The translations under genes and the position numbers were made by a program. 6,565 nucleotides of DNA from Candidatus Omnitrophota bacterium. Its GTDB lineage: Bacteria; Omnitrophota; Koll11; Gygaellales; JAHJCI01. A model generated the notes under the pieces. It saw only the letters and a program-made list of their open reading frames with translations, had not been told where the DNA came from and made no database searches. The stretch is taken from positions 1 to 6,565 of the forward strand of contig JAUXFU010000051.1 of NCBI GenBank assembly GCA_030622705.1. Direction: 5' to 3'. The first letter of the stretch is position 1. The number at the start of each line of letters is the position of its first letter. Below are positions 5,282-6,565 of this stretch, piece after piece.

Positions 5282-5881
5282 ATGAATATAGCGATTTTTG
5301 CTTCAGGTAAAGGGACCAATTTTTCCGCCATTATCAGGGCGGTAAACAGAGGCCGAATTCCGGCTAATATTTCCCTATTAGTCTGTGATAATCCTAATGC
5401 CCAGGTAATTGGTAGAGCCAGGAGGGCAGGGGTTGAGGTGTTTTTGATAAAGCGGGATGATTTCTGCGGCAGGAGGGATTTTGAGGATAGAATTATTAAA
5501 CGACTCGAAGAGGCAAAGATAGATCTGGTTGTTCTGGCCGGCTATATGCGTATGCTAAGTCTTAAGTTTATCCAGAGATTTAAATTTAGAATTCTGAATA
5601 TCCATCCAGCGCTTCTACCTTCGTTTAAAGGAACACAGGGAATAAGGGACGCTTTTGAGTACGGGGTTAAGGTTACGGGGGTTACCGTACATTTTGTTGA
5701 TGAAAAAATGGACCACGGCCCGATAATTTTACAAGCAGCGGTTAAGATAAACGAGAATGAAACCGTGGAGTCTTTAGGGGCGAGGATTCATAAAATAGAG
5801 CATAGGTTATATCCTGAGGCAATTAGGTTATTTATACAAGGTAGGCTGAAGGTAGAGGCCAGAAGGGTTAGAATTCTTTGA
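5282..5881 (+). CDS. purN: Phosphoribosylglycinamide formyltransferase PurN
   Basis: PurN transfers a formyl group from 10-formyltetrahydrofolate to GAR, giving FGAR in the third step of purine synthesis, in the cytoplasm. The 199 residues match the usual length of about 190-215. The N-terminal loop ASGKGTNFSAI (7-17) binds the substrate phosphate. The folate and catalytic region contains LAGYMRML (85-92), NIHPALLPSFKG with N106 and H108, and HFVDEKMDHGPII with D144. These residues fall at the same numbers as the E. coli catalytic triad. The ATG has GAAGGA nine bases upstream. The gene is co-directional with rnfB, 48 bases downstream past a palindrome, and no other purine gene is visible. Its last 14 bases overlap the convergent gene on the other strand. 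Confidence 0.97.
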   Translation: MNIAIFASGKGTNFSAIIRAVNRGRIPANISLLVCDNPNAQVIGRARRAGVEVFLIKRDDFCGRRDFEDRIIKRLEEAKIDLVVLAGYMRMLSLKFIQRFKFRILNIHPALLPSFKGTQGIRDAFEYGVKVTGVTVHFVDEKMDHGPIILQAAVKINENETVESLGARIHKIEHRLYPEAIRLFIQGRLKVEARRVRIL

Positions 5882-6565
5882 TTTCTTTTAATGCCCCGCG
5901 GGATTCAGTAATTTGTTCTCTGGTTGATAAATTATTCAAGGTTACGCTTGAGAAATCCTGAAATTCATAAGTGCGCAGACAATAGGAAATTATTCTTAAA
6001 ATCTCTTCCTCTACTGTTCCCTGTAATTTAAAATTCGCGCTTAAGAATTTTATGCGTATGCGGTGAGCAATTTGCTTGGCTAAAAATTGCCTGAAGATTA
6101 CTTCTTCATAAGTTAAATGGCGGCCAGTCTTATCGTTAATGAACAAAAAACTGCCTCGTATTTCCTGTAGAATTCTTTTGTAGTATTCCTGTCCGGGTAC
6201 AGCATTATTGTAGGCTTTTTTCAAGTCCAGCCCATAAATGGTATAGATAACCTCTACCCCGTTAGTTATATCCGCCATTACCACAACATAAAATTCAGGT
6301 TGCTGTTTGGCGTTGAAGTATACCCTGTAAATTAGATTTACTAAATGATGGAAATCCTCGCTTACCTCGTCAGTAAGGCTGTAGGTATAACCTTTATCTG
6401 CCTCTGATTTAAGTAAAGGCGCAATCTGGTAATCCAGGAATAAGGTCTGTTCTTCAAAACTTCCTTTGAGAAATGCAACTGAGAATTTACTTTCCTGGAC
6501 GAATCTACTTGCCTTGAATTTGAATATCTCATGTTCGTAGGGTATATAGATCCAGAGTGTATTAC
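5868..6565 (-). CDS. Unrecognised protein, 5' partial, convergent with purN
   Basis: I do not recognise this protein. The frame is open on the - strand from the right window edge to a TAA at 5870-5868, giving 231 visible residues. GTG 6284 and ATG 6278 are internal, since 93 further stop-free codons with similar coding character precede them to the edge. The visible part is soluble-looking, with no membrane segment or cysteine cluster. The first half alternates aromatic and charged residues (PYEHEIFKFKASRFVQESKF, then FEEQTLFLDYQIAPLL), suggesting beta strands. The second half looks helical (TYEEVIFRQFLAKQIAHRIR, then VEEEILRIISYCLRTYEF), with a motif-like GSFLFINDKTGRHL between. The C-terminal end is charged (STREQITESRGALKEIKEF). 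It converges on purN with a 14-base overlap and is probably in a separate transcription unit. Assignment as a real gene rests on the long open frame and plausible protein composition. Confidence 0.75.
   Translation of the reverse strand, partial: NTLWIYIPYEHEIFKFKASRFVQESKFSVAFLKGSFEEQTLFLDYQIAPLLKSEADKGYTYSLTDEVSEDFHHLVNLIYRVYFNAKQQPEFYVVVMADITNGVEVIYTIYGLDLKKAYNNAVPGQEYYKRILQEIRGSFLFINDKTGRHLTYEEVIFRQFLAKQIAHRIRIKFLSANFKLQGTVEEEILRIISYCLRTYEFQDFSSVTLNNLSTREQITESRGALKEIKEF

Noticed and set aside
5282..5881. PurN as a functional part of the Rnf system
   Set aside because: It is a standard purine enzyme with intact catalytic residues; adjacency alone does not support a link.

Overview
This window carries most of an Rnf (ferredoxin:NAD+ oxidoreductase, ion-translocating) gene cluster on the + strand, followed by purN. 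A converging, unrecognised gene enters from the right edge on the - strand. The Rnf order is rnfC (5' end off the window), rnfG, rnfD, rnfE, rnfA, rnfB. All six subunits are identified by family motifs: the GGAGFP nucleotide/flavin loop and two CxxCxxCxxxCP clusters in RnfC, the TGAT flavinylation motif in RnfG, an ATPL flavin site in RnfD, the LGLCP/NC cysteine pairs of RnfE and RnfA, and the iron-sulfur-rich RnfB. No subunit is visibly broken.

The organism is probably an anaerobic bacterium with moderate base composition (low-to-mid 40s % GC by eye) and standard code, with ATG starts where they can be judged. The combination of a clostridial-type multi-cluster RnfB and intergenic spaces full of diverse palindromic repeats resembles uncultured groups such as Omnitrophota and relatives. 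That placement is a weak inference; no marker gene here settles it.

Layout: rnfC 1-1183; a 145-base gap with two palindromes (1190-1222 and 1231-1294); rnfG 1329-1844; a 40-base gap; rnfD 1885-2859; a 101-base gap filled by a CCGCGGACATCCG-type repeat; rnfE 2961-3557; a 2-base gap; rnfA 3560-4168; a 222-base gap with a composite repeat, a stem-loop and a short direct repeat; rnfB 4391-5233; a 48-base gap with a long palindrome; purN 5282-5881; then the unknown gene 5868-6565 (-), which overlaps the end of purN by 14 bases. No gene-free stretch exceeds 300 bases.

Together the Rnf proteins would form a membrane complex. RnfB takes electrons from reduced ferredoxin. They pass through the RnfA/RnfE iron-sulfur centre and the covalently bound flavins of RnfG and RnfD to RnfC, which reduces NAD+; the energy drives Na+ or H+ export. 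PurN, a purine biosynthesis enzyme, has no evident biochemical link to Rnf and probably just sits downstream.

The most unusual points are these: rnfG comes before rnfD, instead of the common C-D-G-E-A-B order. Each of the four larger spacers is occupied by a different palindromic or direct repeat. Two of those repeats (after rnfD and rnfB) overlap the stop codon of the gene they follow, and in rnfB they also encode the last residues. I did not find a convincing new defence or mobile system.
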